Part shown: one piece after another, positions 51,071 to 60,084 of the stretch | Position numbering within the stretch: position 1 is the stretch's first letter | Layout: every line of letters begins with the position of its first letter | NCBI GenBank assembly: GCA_021783095.1 | Contig: JAJXUG010000011.1 | Span: 1 to 64,000, forward strand | Length of the DNA: 64,000 nucleotides | Direction of reading: 5' to 3' | Source: Chloroflexota bacterium | GTDB lineage: Bacteria; Chloroflexota; Limnocylindria; Limnocylindrales; CSP1-4 | Program-made: the position numbers and the translations under genes | Notes under the pieces: model-generated | What the model was told of the DNA's origin: nothing | The model's input: only the letters and a program-made list of their open reading frames with translations | Database searches by the model: none

Positions 51071-51101
51071 GCGGGGGCGCCGACGGCGTCGGCGCCCCCG
51101 C
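51071..51101 (-). terminator. intra-operon hairpin between binding protein and ATPase
   Basis: GCGGGGGCGCCGAC (51071-51084) pairs perfectly over 14 bp with 51088-51101 around GGC. It lies just after the binding-protein stop and before the ATPase start. Such hairpins commonly attenuate read-through or stabilise the upstream transcript, giving more binding protein than transporter. Confidence 0.7.
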
Positions 51102-51123
51102 GCTGTTCACTTCGCTGGCGCGA

Positions 51124-52242
51124 TCATGCGCCCTTGCAGGACGACGGGACCGTGGCCGGGTTGTAGTCGGTCCAGCCGGGGATCGACAGGCTCAGCGGCC
51201 AGAGCGGATCCATGCCGGGCACGGAGATCCACTTCTGGAGGTCGGCCTTGCCCTGGTCGGTCGTGTTGTCGAGGATCTGCGGGTCGAGCAGGACGGTGTT
51301 CGGCCGGCCCGCGCCGGTCGACGGGGTGACCGTCTGGCCGGTGAGCAGCTTGTACGCCATGCTCACGCCCGCGCCGCCGACCGACGCAGTGTTGGTGACG
51401 GCTGCGCCGACGAGGCCGGGATAGTCGGCCGGGTCGAGCAGCTGCTTGACGAACGCGCCGATGTCAGCGTCGGCGATCGGCACGAACTTCTTGTTGGCGG
51501 CCTTGATCGCATCGACGATCTGAGCGCCCATGCCGGAGGCCCAGATGCCCTGGATCTTGTCGTACTGGCCGCTGGAGATGAAGTCGTTGGTGATCTGGGT
51601 GGCCGTCTTGGGATCCCAGCCGGTGAAGACGCCGTTGACGTCCGGCACGACGGTGATGCCCGGGTTCTCCTTGAGGGCCTGCTTGAAGCCGATGTCGCGG
51701 TCCGAGTCAGCCGGGTGGCCGGCGAGGCCGCGCGTGTACCACACGGTCCCCTTGCCGCCAAGCTGCTTGAACAGCCAGGAGGCGCCGAGGTACGCGTACT
51801 TGACCTGGTTGTTGTACAAGTTCCAGGTGTTCGGGTCGGTCACGTAGGCATCGACCGAGACGGTCACGATGCCGGCCTTGTGGGCCTCGGCGAGCGCCGG
51901 GTTGAGCGCGTCGGGGTCGTTCGGGTTGAAGACGATCGCCTTGACGTTCTTGGCGATCAGGTCGCGCAGGTCGGACAGCTGCCCGGCCGCGTCCGTGTTG
52001 CGGTGGATCACGGTGATCCCGGAGATCTTGGACGTGCCCAGCGCCGCGACCTCAGCCTTGGCGGTGCAGACCTGCTCCTCGCGGAAGCCGTTCCCGACAC
52101 CGCCGCCGTTGGAGTACCCGATCGCGAACGGGCCAGTGGACTGCGCGCTCGCGGAGGGCGTGGCAGAGCTGCCGCACGCTCCCACGACCACGGCGATCGC
52201 CACGAGGGCGGCCAGCGCGCGGGCCTTGCCTAACTGCCGCAT
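51124..52242 (-). CDS. sugar ABC transporter substrate-binding lipoprotein
   Basis: A lipoprotein of 372 residues. The signal peptide ends at the lipobox VVVGACGSS (Cys about 23), followed by a Ser/Ala linker and a type I periplasmic-binding fold (PF13407; IGYSNGGGVGNGFREE, NPNDPDALNPALAEAHKAGI). ATG 52242 is fixed by AAGGAGGAGAG just upstream; the longer frame is not needed. It captures the sugar for the two permeases and ATPase. The ligand is not identifiable. Confidence 0.93.
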   Translation of the reverse strand: MRQLGKARALAALVAIAVVVGACGSSATPSASAQSTGPFAIGYSNGGGVGNGFREEQVCTAKAEVAALGTSKISGITVIHRNTDAAGQLSDLRDLIAKNVKAIVFNPNDPDALNPALAEAHKAGIVTVSVDAYVTDPNTWNLYNNQVKYAYLGASWLFKQLGGKGTVWYTRGLAGHPADSDRDIGFKQALKENPGITVVPDVNGVFTGWDPKTATQITNDFISSGQYDKIQGIWASGMGAQIVDAIKAANKKFVPIADADIGAFVKQLLDPADYPGLVGAAVTNTASVGGAGVSMAYKLLTGQTVTPSTGAGRPNTVLLDPQILDNTTDQGKADLQKWISVPGMDPLWPLSLSIPGWTDYNPATVPSSCKGA

Positions 52243-52331
52243 AAAGTGTCTCTCCTCCTTGTGGCGGCCAGAGGCCCCGAATGGGCCGCAGGTCCGCCAG
52301 GGTCCCCCAGCGATCGAACAGACTCGACCCG

Positions 52332-53117
52332 TCACCCACCTCCTTGCTGGTCGATCGCACGGGCGAGCCGCCGCGCATGCTCTCGATAGGCCTGTTCGAA
52401 CAGCTCTCGGGACCGCTCGGTGCCAACCGCGCTGGCGCGGGTGATCACTGGGGGCATGGCTCCCCGCTCCACGAGCAGCTCGGCGGTCCGAGACTTGATG
52501 GCGTTGACGATGGCCACCGCGCCGATTGTGGACAGCGGCCCGACCGGGCTCTCGAGTCCCGGGATCGAGACCGCCGCGTCATCGGGCGGGCTGCACAGGT
52601 CGAGGACGAGGTCGGCCTCCTCGAGGAGGCGAGCGCCGGCGGCCGGCTCCGGCGGTCCGGAGAGCGACTGCGCGACCGACGTCACGGCGATGACGCGCAG
52701 ACCCCGGGCCCTGGCGCCGCGCGCCATCTCGACCGGGACGGCGGCCAGGCCACTGGCCGAGAAGATCATCATCACGTCGCGGGCGCCGAACCGGAAGTTG
52801 GACAGGATGACCTCCGCCAGCCCGGGCACCCGCTCGATGAACATCGCCTGGCGCTGGCCGTTGGCGCCCACCACCTGCGTGTGGAACGTCATCGACAGCT
52901 CGGCGATCGGGTTGAACCCCGGGTAGGAGCCGTAGCGCGGGAACATCTCCTCGACGGGGATCCGCGAGTGGCCCGTGCCGAAGAGGTGGACCAGGCCGTC
53001 CGAGGCGATCGCCTCCGCGCACCACGCGCTCGCCGTCTCGATGCCTGCTGCCTGCGTCGCCGTGAGGCGCGCGAGCACCTCGGCAGCGGCGCTGAGCCAG
53101 GTCGCGGCGGCCGTCAC
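52332..53117 (-). CDS. SIS-domain sugar isomerase/phosphosugar-binding protein
   Basis: A product of 261 residues with one SIS fold: HLFGTGHSRIPVEEMFPRYG (about residues 43-62) and FSASGLAAVPVEMA (about 125-138). It resembles the UPF0309/sugar-isomerase-domain proteins often found with ABC sugar operons and N-acetylglucosamine-type kinases. It starts at GTG 53117 in a GTGA overlap with the upstream Gfo/Idh gene. It probably binds or isomerises the phosphorylated sugar. Confidence 0.87.
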   Translation of the reverse strand: MTAAATWLSAAAEVLARLTATQAAGIETASAWCAEAIASDGLVHLFGTGHSRIPVEEMFPRYGSYPGFNPIAELSMTFHTQVVGANGQRQAMFIERVPGLAEVILSNFRFGARDVMMIFSASGLAAVPVEMARGARARGLRVIAVTSVAQSLSGPPEPAAGARLLEEADLVLDLCSPPDDAAVSIPGLESPVGPLSTIGAVAIVNAIKSRTAELLVERGAMPPVITRASAVGTERSRELFEQAYREHARRLARAIDQQGGG

Positions 53118-54175
53118 CGGCCGACGACCTCGAAGGCCGGCACTCGCTCGACTGGCTCCCAGTGGCCGCTGCGCATCGACCGGTAGGCGGCGTCGAGGAC
53201 CGCATTGACGGCGAACCCGTCCGCGAACGTCTCCTGCGGCGCGCGACCATCGGCGAAGGCCCCCACGACGTCGGCCATCATGAGGTCGTGGCCGTGGACG
53301 CGGACCTCGTCCGGGACGGGGAAGACCCAGCCCGTCTCGGCATCGGCCTTCTCGACGACGTAACCGGCCGGGCGCTCGACGAACGCCTTGAGGGAGCCCA
53401 CGCTGATGTCGGTGATCAGGCGACCCGCGTCGCCGTACGCCTCGAAGCGGCCTTCGAGCCCGCCCTTGGAGCTCCAGGACACGTCGATGGTCGCGGCCCG
53501 CCCATCGGCCAGGCGCATCACCATCATCGCGTTGTCCTCGCCCGTGGTCCGCTCGCCGTGGACGAGCGTCGCACCCCAGGCGAACACCTCCGCGACCTCC
53601 GCGTCCTTGCCGAACAGGAAGCGGGCGTACTCGGCCCCGTGCGAGGCCATGTCCAGCAGGGCGCCGCCGCCCGCGAGCTCGGCGTTCCAGAAGTGCGCCG
53701 CGTGGGGCCCCGAGTGCCCCTCGCGAGCGCGGACGGTCGTGAGTCGGCCGATGGCGCCAGCCTTGACCATGTCGCGCATCCGGAGCAGGTCGGGGTTGAA
53801 GATCACGTTCTCGAGGTAGGCGTTGAACACCCCGGCCTCGGTCACCGCGCGCAGCATCTCGCCCGCCTCGACCGCATTGCGCCCGAGCGGCTTGGTGCAG
53901 GCCACGCCCTTGCCGGCCGCGGCGAGCGCCACCACGGCGTCGCGGTGGAGGTGGTTCGGCAGCGACACGACGACGAGGTCCACCTCGGGGTCCGCGCACA
54001 GCTCGTCCAGCGACGCGATGGGCCGGCAGCCGAAGCGCGCGGCGTAGGCCTCCCGGCGGGCAGCGTCGGCGTCGCAGGCGGCCACCAGTTGGGCCTCGCG
54101 GACGTACCGCAGGCCCAGCGCGTGGAACTCGCCGATGAAGCCGCATCCGAGCATCGCGATCCGGACGGGCGCCAT
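53114..54175 (-). CDS. Gfo/Idh/MocA-family oxidoreductase
   Basis: An NAD(P)-dependent sugar oxidoreductase of 353 residues. The N-terminal Rossmann motif is IAMLGCGFIGEFHALGL. The catalytic-lysine motif is [14 protein letters not shown], with Lys kept but Glu of the common EKP replaced by Thr. The C-terminal Gfo/Idh domain carries SHGAEYARFL. It is similar over its length to the protein at 58754, including PNHLH and CTKPLGRNA. It is translationally coupled to deoC (TGATG-type overlap). Confidence 0.9.
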   Translation of the reverse strand: MAPVRIAMLGCGFIGEFHALGLRYVREAQLVAACDADAARREAYAARFGCRPIASLDELCADPEVDLVVVSLPNHLHRDAVVALAAAGKGVACTKPLGRNAVEAGEMLRAVTEAGVFNAYLENVIFNPDLLRMRDMVKAGAIGRLTTVRAREGHSGPHAAHFWNAELAGGGALLDMASHGAEYARFLFGKDAEVAEVFAWGATLVHGERTTGEDNAMMVMRLADGRAATIDVSWSSKGGLEGRFEAYGDAGRLITDISVGSLKAFVERPAGYVVEKADAETGWVFPVPDEVRVHGHDLMMADVVGAFADGRAPQETFADGFAVNAVLDAAYRSMRSGHWEPVERVPAFEVVGR

Positions 54176-54918
54176 CAGTAGCCGCCCCCCAGCGCGCTGT
54201 TCCCGGCTGGCGCTGTGGCCAGACCCGCCTTCCGGGCCCGGAAGTCCAGGATGATCGCCTCCGTCGCCGTGGCGCCGATGCGGGTCACGCCCAGCTCCAT
54301 CACGGCGAGCAGCGCGTCGAGGGTCCGCACCCCGCCCGCGGCCTTGACCTGGATGTCCGGGCTGGTGTTCGCGCGCATGAGGCGCAGGTCGTCATGGGTG
54401 GCGCCAGAGGGCGCGAAGCCGGTGCTCGTCTTGACGAAGTCCGCGCCCGCGGCCTCGGTCAGCCGGCACGCCCGGACCTTCTCGTCGTCGGTGAGGTAGG
54501 CGTTCTCGAAGATCACCTTGACGATCGCCCCGGCAGCGTGGGCGACCTCGACCACCGCCGCGATGTCCGCCTGCACGTCGGCGTCCCGACCGGACTTGAG
54601 AGCGCCGATCTGGAGCACCATGTCGATCTCGGTTGCGCCCTCGGCGAGGGCCTGGCGCGTCTCGGCGACCTTGATCGCGGTCAGGTGGTTGCCATGCGGG
54701 AAGCCGACGGTTGAGCCCACGTGCACGTCAGTGCCCGCGAGCAGCGCGGCGGCGCGCGCGACGTCGGCGGGTCGGCAGCAGACCGAGGCGACGTCGTAGA
54801 TCGCGGCCAGCCGGCAGCCGTCCTCGATCTGCTGGTCGGTCAGCTCGGGGCGGAGCAGGCTGTGGTCGATCGTCTTGGCGATGTCGCGCTCAGACAGGCT
54901 GGCGATGTCGAGGGTCAT
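54175..54918 (-). CDS. deoC: deoxyribose-phosphate aldolase
   Basis: A class I aldolase of 247 residues, normally cleaving deoxyribose-5-phosphate to acetaldehyde and glyceraldehyde-3-phosphate. Motifs: IDHSLLRPELTDQQI, TVGFPHG, EIDMVLQIGALKSG, the lysine in VKVIFENAYL and the Schiff-base lysine in FVKTSTGFAPSGAT. ATG 54918 has CGGAG upstream and lies about 60 bp after the palindromic operator at 54978. It heads the sugar-uptake operon, so the imported sugar may be a deoxysugar, or this is a DeoC-like aldolase for another phosphosugar. Confidence 0.92.
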   Translation of the reverse strand: MTLDIASLSERDIAKTIDHSLLRPELTDQQIEDGCRLAAIYDVASVCCRPADVARAAALLAGTDVHVGSTVGFPHGNHLTAIKVAETRQALAEGATEIDMVLQIGALKSGRDADVQADIAAVVEVAHAAGAIVKVIFENAYLTDDEKVRACRLTEAAGADFVKTSTGFAPSGATHDDLRLMRANTSPDIQVKAAGGVRTLDALLAVMELGVTRIGATATEAIILDFRARKAGLATAPAGNSALGGGY

Positions 54919-54977
54919 GGCACTCCGGGAGAGACGCCGCTTGCGGCCACGAGCCGCGGTGGTCGCGCGCTGGGTGC

Positions 54978-54988
54978 TCGATAATCGA
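54978..54988. promoter_or_regulatory. ATCGAT-type operator, site 5
   Basis: TCGATAATCGA is a perfect 11-bp odd palindrome identical to the cores at 21310 and 34664, again followed by TGATGG. It lies 60 bp before the deoC start, placing the whole ABC sugar operon under the same motif. Confidence 0.7.
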
Positions 54989-55050
54989 TGATGGATGCTA
55001 GGGGCAGCCCGACCGAGCGTCAACCCTCGGACGGGGGGCCGGATGTCACC

Positions 55051-55965
55051 TCAATGGCAGTACGGACGGAGGACGTCCCGCGCGATCAGGAAGCCCTGCT
55101 TGACCTTCTCGTCGGTCCCCTCGAAGCGGCGGTCCTCGTGCTCGATGATGCAGTCGCCCTCGTAGCCGGCGCGGTACAGCTCGCCGTGGACGATCCCCCA
55201 GTCCACCTCGCCCAGGCCCGGGATGCGCGGCACCTGCCAGCCCATCCCCATCGAGAGGATCCCGCGCTCGTAGAGCCCGTCGCGGTCGATCATCAGGTCC
55301 TTGGCCTGGTAGTGGAGGACGTGCCCCCCGAACTCGCGCAGGAAGCGCCCCGTGTCGATCATCTGGAGGACGAGGTGGCTCGGGTCGAAGTTGAGTCCGA
55401 TCGTGTCGCCCCACTGCTCCAGGATCCGCCGCCACATGCGCGGCGTGGTGGCGATGTTGTGGCCGCCCGGCCACTCGTCGTACGAGAACAGCATCGGGCA
55501 GTTCTCGAGCGTGATCTTGCGGCCGTGGTCCCTCGCGTACGCCACGATGTCCGGCCAGATCTCGAGCGCCCGCTCCCAGTTCTGGTCCTGGTTCAGGGCC
55601 CCGTCGCCGCCCATGAACGTGTTCACGAGCGGGACGCCCATCTTCTCGGCCGCGTCGATGACCTTGCGCAGGTGGCCGATGACCTGATCGCGATGGGCGG
55701 CATCGGGGTGCAGCGGGTTGGGGTAGAAGCCGAGGCCGGAGATGGCCAGGCCCTTGGACTCGATCTCGCCCCGGATCTCGCGCGCCTGCGACGCCGAGAG
55801 GTTGGCGACGTCGATGTGGCTCGTGCCGGCGTAGCGGCGGGTGGGCCCCTCCGCCCTCGGCCAGCAGGCGATCTCGAGGACCTCGAACCCCTCGGACGCG
55901 GCCCAGTCGGCCACCTCCATCAGCGGGGTCTCCGGGAACGGGGCGGTCAGGAGGCCGAGCTTCAT
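55051..55965 (-). CDS. sugar phosphate isomerase/epimerase (xylose isomerase-like TIM barrel)
   Basis: An AP-endonuclease-2/xylose-isomerase-fold enzyme of 304 residues. Family segments are EGFEVLEIACWPRAEG, NTFMGGDGALNQDQNW, GRKITLENCPML, IGLNFDPSHLVLQ and CIIEHEDRRF, which supply the Glu, His and Asp metal ligands. GGAGGAGC precedes ATG 55965. It is 52 nt after a Gfo/Idh gene on the same strand. Such pairs typically oxidise and isomerise inositols or keto-sugars. Confidence 0.87.
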   Translation of the reverse strand: MKLGLLTAPFPETPLMEVADWAASEGFEVLEIACWPRAEGPTRRYAGTSHIDVANLSASQAREIRGEIESKGLAISGLGFYPNPLHPDAAHRDQVIGHLRKVIDAAEKMGVPLVNTFMGGDGALNQDQNWERALEIWPDIVAYARDHGRKITLENCPMLFSYDEWPGGHNIATTPRMWRRILEQWGDTIGLNFDPSHLVLQMIDTGRFLREFGGHVLHYQAKDLMIDRDGLYERGILSMGMGWQVPRIPGLGEVDWGIVHGELYRAGYEGDCIIEHEDRRFEGTDEKVKQGFLIARDVLRPYCH

Positions 55966-56017
55966 CGACTGTGCTCCTCCGGGACGCGGTGGGAACGGAC
56001 ACCAGGGCTCATGCGGG

Positions 56018-57172
56018 TCACCGGGCCACCTCGACCCAGCGGCCGGCTCGCGCGCTCTCGAGGACGGCGTCGCCGATGGCCATCTCCTCGTGACCCGCTT
56101 CGAATGTGGCGTAGCGCGGTTGCTCCGACGGGCGGCCGGCGAGCACGTCCGCGTACACCGCGGTGAACACCGCGCCGAACGTGTCCGCGAACCCCTCGAC
56201 GTGTCCGCCGGGCAGTCGCGCCGCCGCCGCGCCGTCAGCGTTCATGAGGGCGGGGTTGCGGAGCAGCTGCTCGTTGGGACGGTCGCGGTGGCCGATCCAC
56301 AGCGAGTCAGGCTGCTCCGAATCCCACGCGACGGCGGAGGAGGAGCCGTCGATCTGGTAGGCAAGGCTGTTCTTGCGGCCGGGCGAGAGCTGGCTGATGT
56401 CCACCGACCCCCGGGCGCCGCCCTCGTAGCGCAGGAGGATCGACGCCGTGTCCTCGGTCCGGATCTGGACCGGGACCGTCTCGGCCGCGCGCTCCGTGGA
56501 GAAGGTGACGACGGGGCCCGCCGGCTTCCGGCGGACCGGGATGAACGTCGTGAGGTCCGCCATGACGGCCTCGACGCGCAGGCCCGTGAGGAAGCTCGTC
56601 AGGTCCAGCCAGTGGCTGCCGATGTCGCCCACCGCGCGCAGCGCCCCGCCCTGGTCGCCCTCGAGCCGCCAGTTCCAGTCGGTGTCGAGCAGCAGCCAGT
56701 CCTGGAAGTAGTGGCCGGTGACCAGCCGGACGTCGCCCAGCTCCCCCGCCCCGACCATCGTGGCCACGTGCTGGTTGAGCGGGTACCAGCGGATGTTGAA
56801 GTTCACGGCGTTGACCAGCCCGCTGCGGGCCGCCAGGCCCACCAGCTCGCGCGACTCGGCCGAGGTCAGCGCGAGGGGCTTCTCGCAGACGACGTGGCGG
56901 CCGGCCGCGAGGATCTGCTTGACCTGCGGGTGGTGCAGCTCGTTGGGGCTCGTCACGTGGACGACCTGCACCGCATCGTCGGCGAGCAGCTCGTCGAGGG
57001 TTGCGTAGGCGCGGGGCAGGCCGAGCTCGCGGGCACGCCGTCCGCCGAGCTCGGCGGACGCCTCCAGCAGCCCGACGACACGCACGCCGATGCGGCGGAG
57101 CGCCTCGATGTGGACGGTGCCGATGAAGCCGCTGCCGATGACGGCGGTGCCGATGTCCGAGCGGAGCTGCAT
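56018..57172 (-). CDS. Gfo/Idh/MocA-family oxidoreductase
   Basis: A product of 384 residues. The Rossmann motif TAVIGSGFIGTVHIEAL lies near the N-terminus, the catalytic motif VVCEKPLALTSAE is canonical (EKP), and the C-terminal domain carries GDIGSHWLDLTSFL. ATG 57172 is chosen because GGGAGGGG precedes it; the open frame extends to 57355 without support. It forms an operon with the downstream isomerase. A HutC-type GTCTATAC core lies upstream at 57233, between this gene and the divergent ROK repressor. Confidence 0.9.
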   Translation of the reverse strand: MQLRSDIGTAVIGSGFIGTVHIEALRRIGVRVVGLLEASAELGGRRARELGLPRAYATLDELLADDAVQVVHVTSPNELHHPQVKQILAAGRHVVCEKPLALTSAESRELVGLAARSGLVNAVNFNIRWYPLNQHVATMVGAGELGDVRLVTGHYFQDWLLLDTDWNWRLEGDQGGALRAVGDIGSHWLDLTSFLTGLRVEAVMADLTTFIPVRRKPAGPVVTFSTERAAETVPVQIRTEDTASILLRYEGGARGSVDISQLSPGRKNSLAYQIDGSSSAVAWDSEQPDSLWIGHRDRPNEQLLRNPALMNADGAAAARLPGGHVEGFADTFGAVFTAVYADVLAGRPSEQPRYATFEAGHEEMAIGDAVLESARAGRWVEVAR

Positions 57173-57232
57173 GCCGGGTGTCCCCTCCCGGGTGCGGTCC
57201 CGGCACGACGCCGGGCCAATGTGGTCGTAGCA

Positions 57233-57240
57233 GTCTATAC
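57233..57240. promoter_or_regulatory. HutC-type operator core
   Basis: GTCTATAC (GT-N-TA-N-AC), within GCAGTCTATACGGGT, is the same 8-mer, in reverse orientation, as the core at 20259-20266 upstream of the nagA regulator. It sits about 60 bp before the Gfo/Idh start. Confidence 0.45.
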
Positions 57241-57365
57241 GGGTCACATACGCCATGGACGTCGATTCAGCACCCTTCGACGCGTTGCGCACCAGCGTGA
57301 AAGGGGTCGTTGCGGGCGCCACGCAGTCGACAGGCCGGCGATGGAGCGTGACCATTGTGCGCAGC

Positions 57366-57389
57366 CTTTTGTCGTGGACCCGACAAAAG
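57366..57389. promoter_or_regulatory. candidate ROK-repressor operator
   Basis: CTTTTGTCG (57366-57374) and CGACAAAAG (57381-57389) are perfect 9-bp inverted repeats around a 6-nt centre. The pattern resembles ROK-repressor operators, with T-rich and A-rich arms. It lies 37 bp before the ROK gene start and also within reach of the divergent Gfo/Idh promoter. Confidence 0.7.
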
Positions 57390-57425
57390 TCGAACGGTGG
57401 CGATCCTAACCGCTATCATCGCCCC

Positions 57426-58784
57426 GTGGACTTCCCGCCGATCCAGCCGGGCCCCCTGCCGGACGAGGCGCTCGACGCCCTCGTCGCCGTCCTGGACGAG
57501 ATCCGGCTCGGGCGGTCGCGGTCCCGCGCCGAGCTGGTTGCGCGCACGGGCCTCTCCCGCGGCGTGGTCGCGCAGCGCGTGTCGGAGCTGATCGACCGCG
57601 GCCTCGTCATCGAGGGCGACCTCGGGCCGAGCACCGGCGGCCGGCCGCCGCGCCAACTGGCCTTCCGGGCGCATGCCGGCCACCTGCTCGTCGCGGATCT
57701 CGGGGCCACGTCGATCGACGTGGCCGTGACGACCCTCGACGGGCGGATCCTCGGCCACCTCGACGAGCCGACCGACATCGCCGCCGGCCCGGGTGCCGTC
57801 CTCGACCGCGTGGACGAGCTCTTCGAGCGCCTCCGCGTCGTCACGCGCGACCTGCCCGGGCGCCCCTGGGCGGTCGGGATCGGCGTGCCGGGGCCGGTCG
57901 AGTTCCGGACGGGCCGCTGCATCTCCCCGCCGATCATGCCGGGCTGGGACGGCTACCCGGTCCGCGAGCGGTTCGGCGCCCGGTACGGGGCCCCCGTCTG
58001 GGTCGACAACGACGTCAACGTGCTCGCGCTCGGCGAGTGGAGCTCGGGGATCGCGGTGGGCCACGACAACGTGGTCGTCGTCAAGGTGGGCACGGGGATC
58101 GGCGCAGGGATCATCTCGGACGGCCGCCTCCACCGCGGGGCGCAGGGTGCGGCGGGCGACGTCGGGCACATCCAGGTGGCGGGCGCGCGACCCGTGGTCT
58201 GCCGGTGCGGGAACACGGGCTGCCTCGAGGCGCTCGCCGGCGGCGCCGCGCTGGCCCGCGACGGCGAGGAGGCTGCCCGGTCGGGCCGGAGCCCGCGCCT
58301 CGCGGCCGCGCTGGACCGGAGCGGGACCGTGACCGCGGAGGATGTCGCGATCACGGCCTCGTTCGGGGATCCGGTGGCGCTCGAGCTCCTGCAGGCGGCT
58401 GGCCGGCAGATCGGGGCGATGCTCGCGGGCGTCGTCAACTTCTTCAACCCCTCGCTGGTCGTGGTCGGCGGGGGCGTGGCCCGCTCGGGCGACGCGCTGC
58501 TGGCCGCCCTGCGCGAGACCGTCTACAGGCGCTCGCTGCCGCTCGCGACACGCGACCTGCTGATCCAGCGATCGACGCTCGGGACGCTCGCGGGCGTGAT
58601 CGGCGCCGCGGCGATGGTGGCGGGCGAGCTCTTCGCGCGCGACGCGCTCGCCCGCTGGGTGGAGGCCGGCGTGCCGGCCGCGGACATCACCGGGACAGGC
58701 GCGCCGGCAAAGCCGACGGGCGGGGCCGTTCCGCCCGCCGTGCGCCCCCGGGCTCAGCCGCCCGCGATCACCCGGTCCACGTAG
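57426..58784 (+). CDS. ROK-family transcriptional repressor
   Basis: A product of 452 residues. The N-terminal winged helix (about residues 15-70) includes [20 protein letters not shown]. The ROK sugar-binding/kinase-like domain shows [29 protein letters not shown] and the zinc motif [10 protein letters not shown] (about 260). GTG 57426 is chosen because the frame before it overlaps the palindromic operator. It is divergent from the Gfo/Idh-isomerase operon, which it likely controls in response to a sugar. Its 3' end overlaps the convergent Gfo/Idh gene by 31 nt. Confidence 0.88.
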   Translation: MDFPPIQPGPLPDEALDALVAVLDEIRLGRSRSRAELVARTGLSRGVVAQRVSELIDRGLVIEGDLGPSTGGRPPRQLAFRAHAGHLLVADLGATSIDVAVTTLDGRILGHLDEPTDIAAGPGAVLDRVDELFERLRVVTRDLPGRPWAVGIGVPGPVEFRTGRCISPPIMPGWDGYPVRERFGARYGAPVWVDNDVNVLALGEWSSGIAVGHDNVVVVKVGTGIGAGIISDGRLHRGAQGAAGDVGHIQVAGARPVVCRCGNTGCLEALAGGAALARDGEEAARSGRSPRLAAALDRSGTVTAEDVAITASFGDPVALELLQAAGRQIGAMLAGVVNFFNPSLVVVGGGVARSGDALLAALRETVYRRSLPLATRDLLIQRSTLGTLAGVIGAAAMVAGELFARDALARWVEAGVPAADITGTGAPAKPTGGAVPPAVRPRAQPPAITRST

Positions 58785-59956
58785 TCGCCCGTCCCGGCGT
58801 CCTTGAGGATCATCTTCACGCGCCCGTCGGGCAGCACCTCGCGCTTGATGACCGTGCTTCCCTCGTAGGTCTCGCCGGTCGCGGTGATGCGGGCCGTCGA
58901 GCCGCCACGCCATTCGTGAAGGTCCACCGGCTCCCAGGCGCCGCTGCTGGCGGAGCGGTAGGCCGCGTCCATGACCGCGTTCACGATGTAGCCGTCGTAG
59001 AAGGTCTCACGCGGGGTCGCGGCGCCGTCGAGCGCGTTGAACATGTCGGTGAACATGTCCACGTAGCCCAGCTCGGACACCTCGTCCCCCACCGGGAACA
59101 GCCAGCCGACGGCGGTTTCCGCCTTCTCGGCCACGTAGCCGCCGCTACCGCCCGTCGAGAACATCTCGTAGCCGGTCCGCAGGAAGTGGTCGAGCCAGAT
59201 CGTGCCCTGGGTGCCGGCCACCTCGTCGCGCAGGTCCATGCCGCCGCGGAAGGTCCAGCTGACCTCGAACTGGCCAATGGCACCCGATTCGAACTTGATC
59301 AGCGCGATCGCGTTGTCCTCATCGTCGATCGGGTGGACGAGCGTGTCGGTCGTGCACATGACCGAGACCGGCCGGTTCCCCTTGCCCACGAAGTTGCGGA
59401 TGATCTCGATGCAGTGGCAGCCGAGGTCGATGATGGCGCCGCCGCCGGTGAGCCGGCCATCCCAGAACCATGCGCTGTGCGGCCCGGGGTGCGCCTCGCG
59501 CGACCGGACCCAGGTGACGTCGCCCAGGGCGCCGTCCTCGACGGACTTGACGGCCTTGAGCGTCTTGGGCGTGTAGCACAGGTCCTCGAGGTATCCGGCG
59601 AAGACGCCGGCCCGCTCGACCGCCTCGAGCATGCGCCTCGCCTCGTCGGCATTGCGGCCCAGCGGCTTCGTGCACAGGACTGCCTTGCCGGCTGCCGCCG
59701 CCTCCTTGACCGCCGCCTCGTGGAGGTGGTTCGGCAGCGCCACGATCACGACATCGGTCTCCGGGTGGCGGATCGCCGCCTCCATGTCCGTCGTGGACTC
59801 GGGGATGCCCCATCGACCCTGGAACGCGCTGCCGCGGCCCGCACTGCGCGAGTAGACGACGCGTACCCGGTCAGCGCCGCGCTGGCCGTGCAGCGTCATC
59901 GTGTAGAAGTCACCGATCAGGCCGGTGCCCAGCAAGGTGATCGAGTGGGGCCTCAT
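58754..59956 (-). CDS. Gfo/Idh/MocA-family oxidoreductase
   Basis: A product of 400 residues. [15 protein letters not shown] is the Rossmann motif and [13 protein letters not shown] holds the catalytic Lys, with Thr instead of Glu as in the paralogue at 53114. [10 protein letters not shown] marks the C-terminal domain. A terminal stretch of about 45 residues ([20 protein letters not shown]) extends past the domain. It is monocistronic. Its end overlaps the ROK repressor by 31 nt, so antisense interference is possible. Confidence 0.88.
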   Translation of the reverse strand: MRPHSITLLGTGLIGDFYTMTLHGQRGADRVRVVYSRSAGRGSAFQGRWGIPESTTDMEAAIRHPETDVVIVALPNHLHEAAVKEAAAAGKAVLCTKPLGRNADEARRMLEAVERAGVFAGYLEDLCYTPKTLKAVKSVEDGALGDVTWVRSREAHPGPHSAWFWDGRLTGGGAIIDLGCHCIEIIRNFVGKGNRPVSVMCTTDTLVHPIDDEDNAIALIKFESGAIGQFEVSWTFRGGMDLRDEVAGTQGTIWLDHFLRTGYEMFSTGGSGGYVAEKAETAVGWLFPVGDEVSELGYVDMFTDMFNALDGAATPRETFYDGYIVNAVMDAAYRSASSGAWEPVDLHEWRGGSTARITATGETYEGSTVIKREVLPDGRVKMILKDAGTGDYVDRVIAGG

Positions 59957-60059
59957 CGCGTCTCCAGGCGTGTCGAGCGGGTGGGCGGGTGCGACGGGCG
60001 GGGCGGGGCGGAGCCAGCCCGGGCCGGGCGCGATTCTAGGCCGGTCAGCGGTCGCGCGA

Positions 60060-60078
60060 GCGCTCGCCGAGCGAGCGC
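60060..60078 (-). terminator. hairpin after hypE
   Basis: GCGCTCGC (60060-60067) pairs perfectly with GCGAGCGC (60071-60078) around CGA, 6 bp past the hypE stop codon. It probably ends the hyp operon. The remaining gap up to the Gfo/Idh start at 59956 shows nothing else. Confidence 0.55.
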
Positions 60079-60084
60079 CACTGC

